Program-made: the position numbers and the translations under genes | Notes under the pieces: generated by a model | The model's database searches: none | Told to the model about the DNA's origin: nothing | What the model saw: the letters and a program-made list of their open reading frames with translations, nothing else | Source of the DNA: Wurfbainia villosa | Lineage: Eukaryota > Streptophyta > Magnoliopsida > Zingiberales > Zingiberaceae | Direction: 5' to 3' | Length of the DNA stretch: 64,000 nt | Assembly: GCA_025175895.1 (NCBI GenBank) | Contig: CM045991.1 | Coordinates: forward strand, 77,549,174 to 77,613,173 | Shown: piece after piece, positions 33,837 to 44,896 of the stretch | Layout: each line of letters opens with the position of its first letter | How positions within the stretch are numbered: position 1 is the stretch's first letter

Positions 33837-35305
33837 TAGGGGACCGTTGAAATGCTAGAGGCGGAATAGCATCGTGCTATAGGTCGATGGAAATCGTTCG
33901 CGTTCATCTCTACAAAACTCATTATGCACAGCGGAATAATAATAAAAACAATAACAAAATAAGACAAATATGAACACACGAATATAACGTGGTTCGGAAC
34001 CAAACAGTTCCTACTCCACGGATCGAGCTCTAAAAAGCTCTAGTGATGCACACACACTCACTAATCACAAATAACTCCTTCTCGACACAAGTCGGAGGTG
34101 GAGAAACCCCGTACAATAGATTACAACAGTAATACAATGAAAATACATGCAAATCCACTAAAATACAAGTAAAGAAAACTTTACACCGAGCTTTTGAATG
34201 CTTGCTTGCTAGGTTGATCGAGTAACACTTGAAGACCCTGAATTGCAGTAGCAACTCACCCCAAATCGCCTCAAAGAACCTTGGCTTTTTCCTCCATCAC
34301 GAGCTCCTTTTAAAGCTTCAACCTGTGCTAGAAAAAGTTGATCAGTCGACTGCTCGGGACCATCAGTCGACTGATGCCACTATTGTCGTGAGACAATGAC
34401 TAGATCCACGCTGGAAAAATCCAACGGATCCATCATCAATCGACTGATCAAGCCATCACTCGACTGCTGACCGCAGCGGTCGAGTGATACTCCACTCTGT
34501 GCTCCAAAACCCGAGCACTAGTTGACTGATCATAAGATCAGTCGGCTGCTAGACCAATCAGTCGACTGCCCTCCTCTGGCAGTCGACTATTAGGTCAATT
34601 CCCACAGTCAAACACTAGTTGACCCATGCCAGTCGACTGCCACATGGCACCAGTCGACTAGCACACCTCAAACATGAGGTTTTAACCTCAACCATGAGGT
34701 TTAACCCAAGTATGGTGCCCCCATACTTGCTAGACCACCCTTAGCCTAGACCTAAGCCTTCTAGCCACCTCCATCAGCCTCACGCCTCTCGGATCCCTCC
34801 AAGTCATCCATGACTTGTTCATCCATCATGCTAGCCTTTAAGTGCTTCCATCGGCTATGTCATGATAACGGTGTCTACACCGCCAAGGCATATTGGACTT
34901 CCACCGCCAAGACTCCGCTTGGACATTACGCCGCCAACCATTGGACTTATGCTGCCAAGACTTCACCCTTGGACTTTACACTTCCAATATTCCCCTTGGA
35001 CTTTCCCTTGCCAACCCATGTTGGACTTTATCTTTCCAAGCCCCATGCTTGGACTTTACATTGCCAAGTACTCAAGACTTGGACTTTACCTTGCCAAGAC
35101 CCATGCTTGGACTTTACATTGCCTAGACCAATGCTTGGACTTTCCCAAATGCCAAGTGTCCCACTTGGACTTTCCATGCCAAGTACCCAAGACTTGGGCT
35201 TTCCCATGACAATCACATTGTCATATGTTTTTGTCTAACATCAAAACATCTCTCGAGTCAAGCTCGAGTCTTGGTCAATCGTGACCTGGGCCGATTGCAC
35301 CAACA
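33837..35305 (-). repeat. 3' LTR of element C
   Basis: Together with 32826-32832 this is about 1.47 kb and matches the 5' LTR at 60046-61541. On the minus strand it begins TGTTGGTGCAATCGG. Next come an array of GTCCAA...TTGGC units (34881-35213), palindromic CAGTCGACTG-type sites (34340-34660), a T/A-rich promoter region and the C-rich LTR end. Long frames at 34810-35238 are antisense to the LTR and not genes. Confidence 0.9.
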
Positions 35306-37197
35306 ATCTCCCCCTTTTTGATGTTTGACAAAAACCAAACAAACCATTTGAGTTAGACCATATAGCTCAAAACTCCTTACCAATTATCCCAAATTGGTAA
35401 TCCCAAACATTCTCCAAACATTCTCCCCCTTTTTGAGTAACATCAAAAAGGTCTTCTTCAAGGAGGTCAATGTCTCATGTCCCAATGTGATCTTACAATC
35501 TCTCCCTTGGTCCAAAAATACCTAGGATGCCTACCATCTTCCTAGTGATAAGTCTCATATCACTCAAGAGAGGCAATCCTATTCACTCTCTCAATTTCCA
35601 AATTGGGTCTCTTAAAATCCCATCAATTTTTCCAATTGATGACATTCTCCCGATAACTTCTCCTCTTCAAGAAGAAAAACAAATCCATCATCCCAAGATG
35701 GATACCTCCCTCTAAAGGCTTACTCCCCCTTGACCATTGCACCAACAATGTCCTTGGGAAGTCCCTAATACAATAGGAACTCTAAACCATCAAAAATAAG
35801 GTTCAAAGTTCAACATGGAACTTTCCCACACCTTAAAATTGATACATTATCCTAACACCTCTCCTAATCCATATCCAATGGATTTTCACCCTTTATAATG
35901 CTTCCCAAAGCATATCCTAGGGTTAGAAGTGGTTAGGGACCTTAACTGCAGCTTAACACAGGCTAAACAAACCTTGTTTTCTCGAAATCAGCATTGGCAG
36001 TCGACTCTCTCAGCTACCAGTTGACTGCCACTCTCATCAGTCGACTGCCACCCAGGGCAGTCGACTGATATCTGAAATTTTCAAATTTCAGTTATCAGAA
36101 ATGAATTTTGGAAATTCATAAATAATTATACATATACCAAAAAATCATGAAAATTCATATGTATAATACTTATGACTAATACAATGGGTGAAAAATGATA
36201 GAAAAATATTTTACCCATAAAATATCGAAATTGATACAAAATCCAAAATTGAAGAAAAACTTTAATGTTTTTGCTCACTTTGTATCAATCTCATCAATGG
36301 TGATTGCTATCAAAAGATAGACTTCACCAAGGTTTTTCCAAAAGGATTTTAAAATGTTTTCAAAACCTTATTTTGAATCATATTCCTTGGGCTCAATGTA
36401 CATGACTTGTACATAAGCTTTCCCGAAGATCCACAACTCATATAAGATGAGTTTTGGTCCATCTAGATGCAAAAACTATGCACTTTGAACCTAACTCATA
36501 TCCTAGCATCTCACATGTATCTAGGGTGTATAAATATACATACAAGTCAATTTAGATGCGAGATGTGGGTTTTGTTCTCCCTAATCTAGGGTTTCATGTA
36601 TTTTTCTAAGACAACTCTACTTGATTCCCTTATAAATGAGACTTCAAGTCATGCCAAAGTCCTTAAATCAATTTTCATAAATTTAAATCCATGAAATGAT
36701 CATGGCATAATGATAGAAAAATAAAGCATGGCCAATGATCATGATGTCATGGCATATGATTGAATCTAAAAACACATGACATTTAATCCTTAATCCTAAA
36801 CATGATCATGACATATAAATGATAAAAATAAGCATGATGTCATGGCATGATATATGGCAAACAAAGCATGGCATATATAAAGTATAGGTATAATAATACC
36901 TAAATTTTAATATTAATTGTCATTTGATATAGTTAAATATATTTTGTCATATTATCACTTTTCTCCCTAGTGTGCCAAAAACCCATAATGGCACACTAAC
37001 CTCTAAACCTAAATTTTGTCAATTTAATTGATTTTTCATAATTCCAAAAATGTATTTGCACATCCTAAATTCTTTTAGGATTATGGATCAAATCTATTTT
37101 CAAGGTACCCATAACCTTGAAAATTACCTAAAGTGTCACCTTTACCATGGTTGAGTTAACTACCCATCCAATCAAAGTTGGCACACCCTAAATCCAT
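35306..37197 (-). other. element C 3' region: polypurine tracts, A/T-rich sequence
   Basis: The terminal polypurine tract (35306-35320) and further AGGGGGAG-like tracts (near 35419, 35710) face the LTR. A near-perfect 20-bp inverted repeat (35227-35246 and 35316-35335) flanks the LTR junction. CAGTCGACTG words occur at 35998-36065. The rest to 37197 is A/T-rich with the conserved stem-loop at 36507-36565. It is not coding. Confidence 0.75.
36507..36565 (-). other. conserved stem-loop in element C
   Basis: CATCTCAC (36507-36514) pairs with GCGAGATG (36558-36565) with one mismatch; the loop is 43 nt. The flank CTAGGA on the minus strand is shared with element E (56343). Confidence 0.6.
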
Positions 37198-37633
37198 CTA
37201 GTGTGAATCAATCACGCTCTTAGGAACCCAAAACCTACTTGAGCTCCAAGGATTAATTAGGTATTCCTTAGGGATAACCTCCCTAGATACCTTCCTAATA
37301 ACCCTCCTATGCTTGGTAGCCTTGTTCATTGTGGTCTTGCCATGGTTAACCTTAGGGATTGCCTCCCTAATAACCTTCTTAGTGGTCACCCTAGGTTTCC
37401 TAGAAACCCTAGCCACTAGGCACAATACTTGGTCAACCTTAGGGATGACTTCCCTATTGACCTTGCTCTTCCTAGACCTAGTTTGTGTTCCATAATTAAA
37501 TGGAACACTATGATAAGCCACCATAGGCTTAGGTTTGTGACCCAAACCTTTTTTGCCTTTGGTTGACTTTTGTTTCTTAGGTCCTAGATGTTGACTTTGA
37601 GTCCTAGACCCTTTAAATTGATTTTGTATCTTA
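37198..37633 (-). pseudogene. element C gag, C-terminal piece
   Basis: The minus strand encodes a basic stretch with repeated R-E-V/A-I-P-K units and ends in W-S-S-S-R-F-W-V-P-K-S-V-I-D-S-H and a stop at 37198. The V-I-P-K/W-V-P-K pair is also in element D, element E and the Sirevirus gag, just before protease. Here nothing codes after it. The piece is separated from the rest of gag by element D. Confidence 0.78.
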
Positions 37634-38819
37634 TGTAGGGGATCGAATGGCCGGCTAGAGGGGGGTGAATAGCCCTCGTTCGTTGGACGTCGTAAATTGC
37701 TCGTCTACAAAAGATTAGCGCAAGCGGAATATACAAATACAAATAGACAAAGCAAAAGATAAACAATAAAACAAAACGCTAACACGATGGTATAACGTGG
37801 TTCACGGCTACGCCGCTAATCCACGGTCCCCGATTCGTCCTCGGTGAATCACTCCGCTAAACCAATCCACTAAATGGTCTCTCCTTTGCACCAAGCTAGG
37901 TGGAGGTAACCTTTACAATCAAGATCACTCTTCTTACAAATAGAATGGAGTAAAAGCGAGTAAGAAGAGTTTAGAGCTTGTGGGGCACTAGGAAGATCAC
38001 TTGGAGCATGAGCATTAGCCTCTCAAAGGCTTACACCCTCTCTTTTTATAGAGAGGGCTATTTTTCTTCCCGTTGGCCGCCACCCATTGCACGCCCTTGG
38101 CGATCATTGCCCACTAGCGGCCTCGAACACGTCGGATCCCAACCGTTGTAGTCCAACGGAACTCTTGGCGATCGGTGATGGACCTCATCGATCATTCTTG
38201 CCTCCCGTAGTCGGCCCCCTCGGTTACGACGGTTACGTGGTCGAAACCCTATTGACGATCATTCGCCTTGATCGGATGATCTTGATCGGCCGCCCATGAT
38301 CGATGGCATGTATGATCACGCCTAATCCGATCGATTGTATACGGTCGAACTACACTGACTTCGGAGCGATCATTGCCATGACATGGCGATCGGCGGTGTC
38401 GAAAACCCATCCGACACTTGGCCAAATGGCCAAGTTTCACCTAAAGCCTACCCTTCCCGGGTTACAATCGCTCCTCTCATCTCTCGGAGTCCTCGCCTGA
38501 AGTTCTCTTCGTTCTCGGCCACGTCCTCGGCGACAGCGAGCGCCGCGGCTCGCAATGCTCCTTGGCGTCTCTTGCCTCAAGTCTACTCCTCGGCTTCACT
38601 CCAAGCTTTCGTCCGGCGGTCCCTCGGATGCTCCAAGCGCCGCGGCTTGCAAAGCTATCCTTCACCGACTCAAGGCACGAGTCATGAGATGTGAAACTCG
38701 CCCACGGCTCTATGTGCGAATTACTAAGTCTGCCACGCACTTCAAAACAATATATCAAACTAACTTAAACCCTTTGCCACACCATCAAAACCATATCACG
38801 GCAAGAGATTGCCCTAACA
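37634..38819 (-). repeat. 3' LTR of element D (1,186 bp)
   Basis: On the minus strand it starts TGTTAGGGCAATCTC and ends CCCCTACA, with the LTR-end signal 'gctattcacccccctctagc'. The TATA box TATAAAAAG is at 38042-38050 inside a small inverted repeat ('ctctc...gagag'). GATCGATG-like words recur at 38090-38310. The GC-rich start carries 'gcaatgctcc' and 'ggatgctccaagcg' modules also seen in element F. Confidence 0.92.
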
Positions 38820-40120
38820 ATCTCACCTTTTTTGATGTGTGGCAATCCGTTTAAGTTAGGTAAAATCAATTGATATAAATTCTAAGGTAAGAAAGCATGT
38901 AAAGATAAACATGATATAGCAACATGCAACTCCCCCTTAATCCATGAAACTCTCTATGCAAATTTTCTCCCCCTATCATATATTTCTCCCCCTAAAATAT
39001 ATTTCTCCCCCCTAAAATAATTAACTTAAACATAATTATTTCTCCCCCTTTGACACCATCAAAAAGATTAACACTAAGTTATAAGCTCATGGCATCAAGT
39101 ATAATGGAGGGAAAATCCCAAAAACAGGAATAAAATCTGAAATCGAAAATTGCAGGCTGATTTTGGTGAGCGATCGCTATCGATATTGATCGTGGCACAA
39201 TATATTCTGAAATTCTGATTTTCTGGGCGAATTTCAGAAATGCATTAAAAATTCCAGAAAGTTCGAAAAATCATGAAATTTGAGGAACATATTTCTATTA
39301 AGTATATCTATCAAGGAAAAATAGTTTTTCATGAAAAATCATTATATTTTCCGAGATTTGCCAAAAATCCAAACACTTGAAAAACCACTAGTTTTTGAGC
39401 ATGTTAGTATCCATTTTAGCACCTAGTCTTGCTTCGAGTTGTTCCAAAACATGAATACATAGATTTTAGATTACGGAATTGTTTTGAAAACATATGAAAT
39501 ATCCAACCATGATCTTTGGGCAATATGTCTATGAATTAAACATAAGCCTTCCCCATGATTGGTCTATTATTGCTATGTTGATACTTCAAATGACCATCTA
39601 AATGCCATAGGCATTAATGGACATTTGTATCATCCTAATATCTCACCCATGCTAAGTTTGCAATCAAGTTAGCCTATAGTGAGTGTGAGATGCATCCTAG
39701 GGGGTATTTGTATATACTTAACCAATATATTCATGCAATTCTATCATGGTTAAGTATCAACCTAACAACCTACATGATCATAATGACATATATGATTTAA
39801 TTTCACATTATGATCATGAAATACATGTTTTCATCAAATTATAATCATGCATTAGGTATTATATGGTGATACTAAATAAAGTATTACCTAAAGCATGATT
39901 CAAACCTATTTCTTATGATAACGTGCCAAATTTCATAAATCATGATTGTAAATATACATAGGAATTACATCAATCATCATGATTTAAGCATTATTATCTA
40001 TTTATGGGTACGTTATCATCACCCAACACTATCTAAAAAATGTTGTCCCGTCATCCTAAGTCAACCAAAATATGATATAGGTCAAGTTCATATGGTTGAC
40101 TATCCTAGGGTTATCCTAAC
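38820..40120 (-). other. element D 3' region
   Basis: At least five AGGGGGAG-type polypurine tracts lie between 38939 and 39050 on the minus strand. A 16-bp inverted repeat with one bulge (38774-38790 and 38830-38845) spans the LTR junction. The A/T-rich rest holds the conserved stem-loop and no gene. Confidence 0.75.
39639..39692 (-). other. conserved stem-loop in element D
   Basis: The outer arms TATCTCAC (39639-39646) and GTGAGATG (39685-39692) pair over 7 bp with a 38-nt loop. On the minus strand GCTAA and TTAGC form an inner hairpin. The inner sequence is unrelated to the copies in the Sirevirus and in E. Confidence 0.62.
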
Positions 40121-40126
40121 CCTTAA

Positions 40127-41845
40127 GGATGGATTTTGGAACCCAAAATAAGTTCTTTCCTATTGGGTTCACTAGATATTCTTTGGGGATCCATTTCCTA
40201 GCAATTACTTTCTTTTTGTCTTGTCCCCTAGCTATTAAGCATTTGTAGGCCTTTTCATTTTTTTTTCCTTATATCCTAGGCCTTTCTTATTGAAGCTTGC
40301 CCTTTGGCTCCCAATTATCATATTTAATGTGTTTGAGCGAATTGTGAATTTCTCTAGGGCTTTGGTTAAATAATCTACCTTTTCCCTTAATGCCCTATTT
40401 TCCTCTATGCATGCATCATTAACATTCAAAGGCATATAATCATGTGAGCATGCATCATCTAAGCTAGAAGAAATATTATCATTTAAGCATGCATTTTCTA
40501 GCTTATTTTCCAATGCCTTAATTTGATTAAGCATGCTTTTATTTTTCTTTTTCATTCCAAATAAGTCCTTAGTTAAACTAGAAATTATGGAAACTATTTT
40601 CTTAGGAGAAGCTTTCGTTACCATAGTTTCCATATCCTCTTCTTCTTCTTCGGATGAGGAGGATGTAGAGCTCCCCTTCATTTGAGCTCTCCCAATTGAG
40701 CTTGATCCTTCATTTTCGGATGAAGAGCAATCCAAGTCATCAAAGGCCATCAAGGCCAAATTGGTGACAAAGGCATTCTCCTCATCCGATGATGATGAGG
40801 AGGATGAAGATGGATCATCCCAAGTCCTTGCCTTGAGAGCTTTAGCCTTTCCCTTTTCCTTTGTCTTCTTCTCCTCTTCCTTCTTTTTCTTGCTCCCCTT
40901 TTTCTTCTTCTTTTCTTCTTTCTTTTTCCTCTCTTCCTTGCTCTTGTTTAGTAGAGGACAATTGTCCCTTATGTGCCCTTCTCCTTGGAAATTGTAGCAT
41001 ATGACCTTCCCCCTTGGTCTTCTATTCCTATCATTAGATTTATCAAATCTAAAATTCTTAAATGCATGTCTTACCCTCCTTACCATATAGGCTTCTTCGG
41101 TGCTATCCATGGAGGAGGAGGAAGACGCTTCGTCATCGGAGGAGGAGGGGATTTCCATCTTCTTCTTCCCCTTATTTGCCAACAATGCTACTCCTCTTGA
41201 GGGTTGAATTCTAGGCTCCTCTTGTATTCCTTCAAGCCTAGTTTCGTGGAGCTCCATTGTTGAGAAGAATTCCTCCAAGGTGCTCACTTCTAAGTTCTTG
41301 GAGATGTAGAACGAATCCACCATGGAGCTCCACTTTGAGGACCGAGGAAAGGCATCTATAGCCTTCATGAGCATGTCCCGGTTTGATAGCTTCTCACCTA
41401 CACTTGTTAGCCCAATTAAAATTTCTTTAAACCTAGAGTGTAGTGAGGTTACCTTTTCTCCCTTTTCTAGTTTTATATTGGAAAGTTGGGAGCAGAGGAG
41501 GTCTCTCCTTGCTAGCTTGGCCTCGGATGTGCCTTCATGGAGTTCTATAAGCTTCTCCCACATCTCTTTGGCGCTAGCACATTCTCCGATCCGGTTGATC
41601 TCTTGTTGGGGGAGCACATTGAAAAGATGATGTTTTGCCTTTGAGTTCGCAAGGTGCTCCTCTCTTTGCTTCTTAGTCCATCGTGATTTTTCGATTGGCT
41701 TCCCCTCTTCATCCCTAGGCAAAACGAAACCGGATTCCATTGTAATCATAATGTCAAAATCCGTTTCGAAAAATACCTCCATTCGCTTCTTCCACCAAGC
41801 GAATTCTCCTTCAAATTTCGGAGGATGGATGTTTGAGCCGGCCAT
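40127..41845 (-). CDS. element D gag, nearly intact (about 536 residues)
   Basis: A minus-strand ATG at 41845 begins M-A-G-S-N-I-H-P-P-K-F; the open frame ends at 40235. The N-terminal copia gag domain includes F-A-W-W-K-K-R-M. A complete UBN2-type capsid region (about residues 85-210) contains A-F-P-R-S-S-K-W. The zinc knuckle at about residues 283-296 reads C-Y-N-F...G-H...C, with Phe at the second Cys. Then come a Lys/Glu-rich block, acidic Ser clusters and a coiled-coil-like end. A frameshift near 40240 separates the last module (W-I-P-K...W-V-P-K-S-I-L-K-G, to about 40127), which is open in another frame. It would form particles and package element RNA. Confidence 0.82.
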
Positions 41846-41894
41846 TTTTGAATGTTGCTTGTTGTGGCGGTTAGTCCTCGACAAGCTTTCCTCG

Positions 41895-41906
41895 GCTCTA
41901 ATACCA
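41895..41906 (-). other. element D primer binding site
   Basis: TGGTATTAGAGC on the minus strand differs by one base (C to T) from the initiator-Met tRNA site used by the other elements. It lies two bases from the LTR. Confidence 0.82.
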
Positions 41907-41908
41907 CT

Positions 41909-42970
41909 TGTAGGGGATCGAATGGCCGGCTAGAGGGGGGTGAATAGCCCTCGTTCGTTGGACGTCGTAAATTGCTCGTCTACAAAAGATTAGCGCAAGC
42001 GGAATATACAAATACAAATAGACAAAGCAAAAGATAAACAATAAAACAAAACGCTAACACGATGGTATAACGTGGTTCACGGCTACGCCGCTAATCCACG
42101 GTCCCCGATTCGTCCTCGGTGAATCACTCCGCTAAACCAATCCACTAAATGGTCTCTCCTTTGCACCAAGCTAGGTGGAGGTAACCTTTACAATCAAGAT
42201 CACTCTTCTTACAAATAGAATGGAGTAAAAGCGAGTAAGAAGAGTTTAGAGCTTGTGGGGCACTAGGAAGATCACTTGGAGCATGAGCATTAGCCTCTCA
42301 AAGGCTTACACCCTCTCTTTTTATAGAGAGGGCTATTTTTCTTCCGTTGGCGCCACGATCATTACGCCCTTGGCGATCATTCCATCCTAATGGCCTCCGA
42401 ACACGTCGGATCCCATTGTTGTAGTCAACGGAACTCTTGGCGATCGATGGACCTCATCGATCGGCCTTGACTCCTTCTGACGGTTACGTGGCGAAACCCT
42501 ATTGACGATCGCGATCGATGATGGTCTTGGTCGCCATGGGCCACAATCCTCGTATACGGTCGAACTACACTCGACCGGATCGCCATGACATGGCAATCGG
42601 CGTGTCGAAACCCATCTGACACTTGGCCAAATGGCCAAGTTTCACCTAAGAGCTACCCTTCCCCGGGTTACAATCGCTCACTCTCATCTCTCGGAGTCCC
42701 TCGCCTTCGAAGTTCTCTTCGTTCTCGGCCACGTCCCTCGGCAGCATCAGGCGCACGGCTCTGCAATGCTCCTTCGCGTCTCTTGCCTCGAAGTCTACTC
42801 CCTCCGGCTTCACTCCAAGCTTCTCGTCCGACGGTCCCTCGGATGCTCCAAGCGCACGGCTTCCGCAAAGCTATCCTTCACTGACTCAAGGCACGAGTCA
42901 ACATATCAAACTAACTTAAACCCTTTGCCACACCATCAAAACCATATTACGGCAAGAGATTGCCCTAACA
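41909..42970 (-). repeat. 5' LTR of element D (1,062 bp)
   Basis: It matches the 3' LTR but is 124 bp shorter, through a block missing after 'ggcacgagtca' and many one- to four-base losses in the 42345-42900 part. The TATA box TATAAAAAG is at 42316-42324. The outer end 'gccctaaca' meets the duplicated TCTTA. Confidence 0.92.
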
Positions 42971-43304
42971 TCTTATTTAGGATCTTTTCTAATTTCTCAA
43001 GCCTTGATATCAAGGCTTGGTTTTCTAATTCTAATTGCCCAATTTTAGAATTTTGATTTGGTCATTGGGCATTGTCCTTTCTAGGCATATGCCTAGTCCA
43101 TTTGGGATTAAAACCTAGGTTCTATTGCACCTTTCTAATTGTCTCCCTAGGTAAAATTGGTCTAGTGTTATTTGACCTAGGTTTGTCCTTAGATAAGATA
43201 TTTTTAGGGACATTAGTCCCAAATTTCTCCTTATTCCTAAGGTTGACTTTCTTGCCTCCTAAGCAATATTCTCTATTTCTAGCATGCTCTTTTTGATAAA
43301 TAGT
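42971..43304 (-). pseudogene. element C gag, middle piece
   Basis: The minus strand matches element E gag: Y-Q-K-E-H-A-R-N-R-E-Y-C-L-G, K-F-G-T-N-V-P-K-N-I-L, then H-M-P-R-K and I-G-Q-L-E. Two or more stop codons interrupt it. It lies between elements D and E, in the gag order expected from E. Confidence 0.82.
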
Positions 43305-43402
43305 TGTTGGTGCAATACGAGTCACGATTGACAGACTCGAGAGTTTGACTCAGTGATGTTTTGATGTTCGACAAAAACATATGACAATGTAATTGTCATG
43401 GG

Positions 43403-43780
43403 AAAGTCCAAGTCTTGGGTACTTGGCATGGAAAGTCCAAGTGGAACACTTGGCATTTGGTAAAGTCCAAGTCTTGAATACTTGGCATGAAAAGTCCAAG
43501 TGGGACACTTGGCACATGAAAAGTCCAAGCATGGGTCTTGGCAATGTAAAGTCCAACATGGGTTGGCAAGGGAAAGTCCAAGCATGGTCTTGGCATTTGA
43601 GAAGTCCAACATGGGTTGGCAAGGGAAAGTCCAAGCTTGAGTCTTGGCATGAGAAGTCCAAGGGGTTTGATATTGGCTGCGTAAAGTCCAAGCGGGAGTC
43701 TTGGCAGCATAAGTCCAATGATTGGCGGCGTAAAGTCCAAGCGGAGTCTTGGCGGCGTAAGTCCAATGTGCCTTGGCGGT
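43403..43780 (+). repeat. array of 14 GTCCAA...TTGGC hairpin units
   Basis: Fourteen units of about 27 bp each begin AAAGTCCAA and end TTGGCA/TTGGCG, so the CCAA(G) and (C)TTGG arms of each unit can pair. Middle sequences differ (AGTCTTGGGTA, GTGGAACA, GCATGGGT and others). The array is repeated in the 3' LTR (57627-58005) and, in reverse, in both LTRs of C. It lies in U3, upstream of the TATA box. Confidence 0.88.
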
Positions 43781-44175
43781 GTAGACACCATTAGCATGAC
43801 ATAGCCGATGGAAGCACCTGAAGGCTAGCGCGATGGATGAACAAGTCATGGATGACTTGGAGGGATCCGAGAGATGTGAGGCTGATGGATGTGGATAGAA
43901 GGCTTAGGTCTAGGCTAAGGGCGGTCTAGCAAGTATGGGGGAACCATACTTAGGCTAAAACCTCATGTTTGAGGTGTGCCAGTCGACTGGTGCCATGTGG
44001 CAGGTGACTGGACCGAGTCAACTAGGGTTTGACTGTGGGTTATGGCCTAGCGATCATTTGCGAAGTGGGCGATCGATGGCTCGAGCGATGACCGATCGTG
44101 TGATCAGTCGGCTGGTGCTCGAGAAATCGGCCATAGAATGAAGTCGAGACTCGACTGGTCGAGTGAGGACTCCAT

Positions 44176-44300
44176 CAGTCGACTGATGGGTATGATCAGT
44201 CGACTGATGGTAGATCCGTTGGACTTATCCAACATGGATCTAGCCGTTGTCTCACGACAACAGTGGCATCAGTCGACTGATGGTCCCGATCAGTCGACTG
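44176..44300 (+). promoter_or_regulatory. palindrome cluster CAGTCGACTG upstream of TATA
   Basis: Four perfect 10-bp palindromes (44176, 44197, 44270, 44291) lie within 160 bp of the TATA box, with a fifth at 43980. Palindromic repeated motifs in this position are a reported Sirevirus trait. A binding role is inferred. Confidence 0.6.
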
Positions 44301-44330
44301 ATCGACTTTTTCCAGCACAGGTTGAAGCTT

Positions 44331-44337
44331 TATAAGG
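44331..44337 (+). promoter_or_regulatory. TATA box of element E
   Basis: TATAAGG, about 30 bp after the last palindrome, is shared with the 3' LTR (near 58549). Confidence 0.55.
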
Positions 44338-44830
44338 AGATCATGATGGAGGAAAATGGGATGGTTCTTTGAGGCGATTTGGGGCGAGTTGCTGCTGCAA
44401 TTCAGGGTCTCCAAGTGCTACTCGATCAACCAAGTGTTCAAGCATTCAAAGAGCATTTGTAAAGTGTTTTCTTTACTTGTATTGCTTTGTATTTCATTAT
44501 AGTGCTTGTATTCATCTTGTATTACTGTTGTATACATTGTACGAGGTGTCTCCACCTCCGGATTATTCCGAGAAGGAGTTATTTTATAGTGGTGTGTGAT
44601 TGGCATCACTAGGGCTCGTTTGAGCTCGATCCGTGGAGTAGGAACCGTGCGGTTCCGAACCACGTTATATCCTTGTGTTCGTGTGTAATTGTCTATTTCG
44701 TTATTGTTATCATTATCTATATTCCACTGCGCTAACGAAATTGTAGACACGAACGAGATCGAATTTCATCTACAAACGAAGAAACGCTATTCACCCCCCC
44801 CCCTCTAGCCATTACAAAGATCCTAACAAG

Positions 44831-44842
44831 TGGTATCAGAGC
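44831..44842 (+). other. element E primer binding site
   Basis: TGGTATCAGAGC, two bases inside the LTR, matches initiator-Met tRNA exactly. Confidence 0.92.
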
Positions 44843-44896
44843 CCGGGGCTCTTCTACGGATTAACAACCCGCAGTCAAGAAGCTAGAGGGAAGAAT

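Larger units (their letters stand above)
37634..42970 (-). mobile_element. gag-only Sirevirus-like element D (5,337 bp)
   Basis: Both LTRs (37634-38819 and 41909-42970) and a TCTTA duplication (37629-37633 and 42971-42975) are present, so this is a complete insertion. Internally it has only a primer site, one gag gene and a 1.4 kb non-coding 3' region with polypurine tracts and the stem-loop. There is no trace of pol. It therefore fits the class of gag-only LTR elements mobilised in trans. It is inserted into element C's gag. Confidence 0.92.
43305..44828 (+). repeat. 5' LTR of element E (1,524 bp)
   Basis: Begins TGTTGGTGCAATACGAG and ends GATCCTAACA. Inside, in order: hairpin-unit array (43403-43780), CAGTCGACTG palindromes (43980, 44176, 44197, 44270, 44291), TATAAGG at 44331, and a C10 tract before 'tctagcc'. 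The terminal 'gctattcaccccc...ctctagc' is the Sirevirus-type end signal. Confidence 0.93.

Noticed and set aside
34810..35238. Recurrent 110-190-codon frames starting M-T-C/Y-S-S-I (also 43322-43849, 57502-58074, 61045-61374)
   Set aside because: They run antisense to the LTRs of C and E across the hairpin-unit array, and two or three frames are open at once. Recurrence reflects shared LTR sequence, not a conserved protein.
43403..43780. Possible CRISPR-like array
   Set aside because: Units are imperfect, about 27 bp with no separate unique spacers, and lie in a plant retrotransposon LTR.
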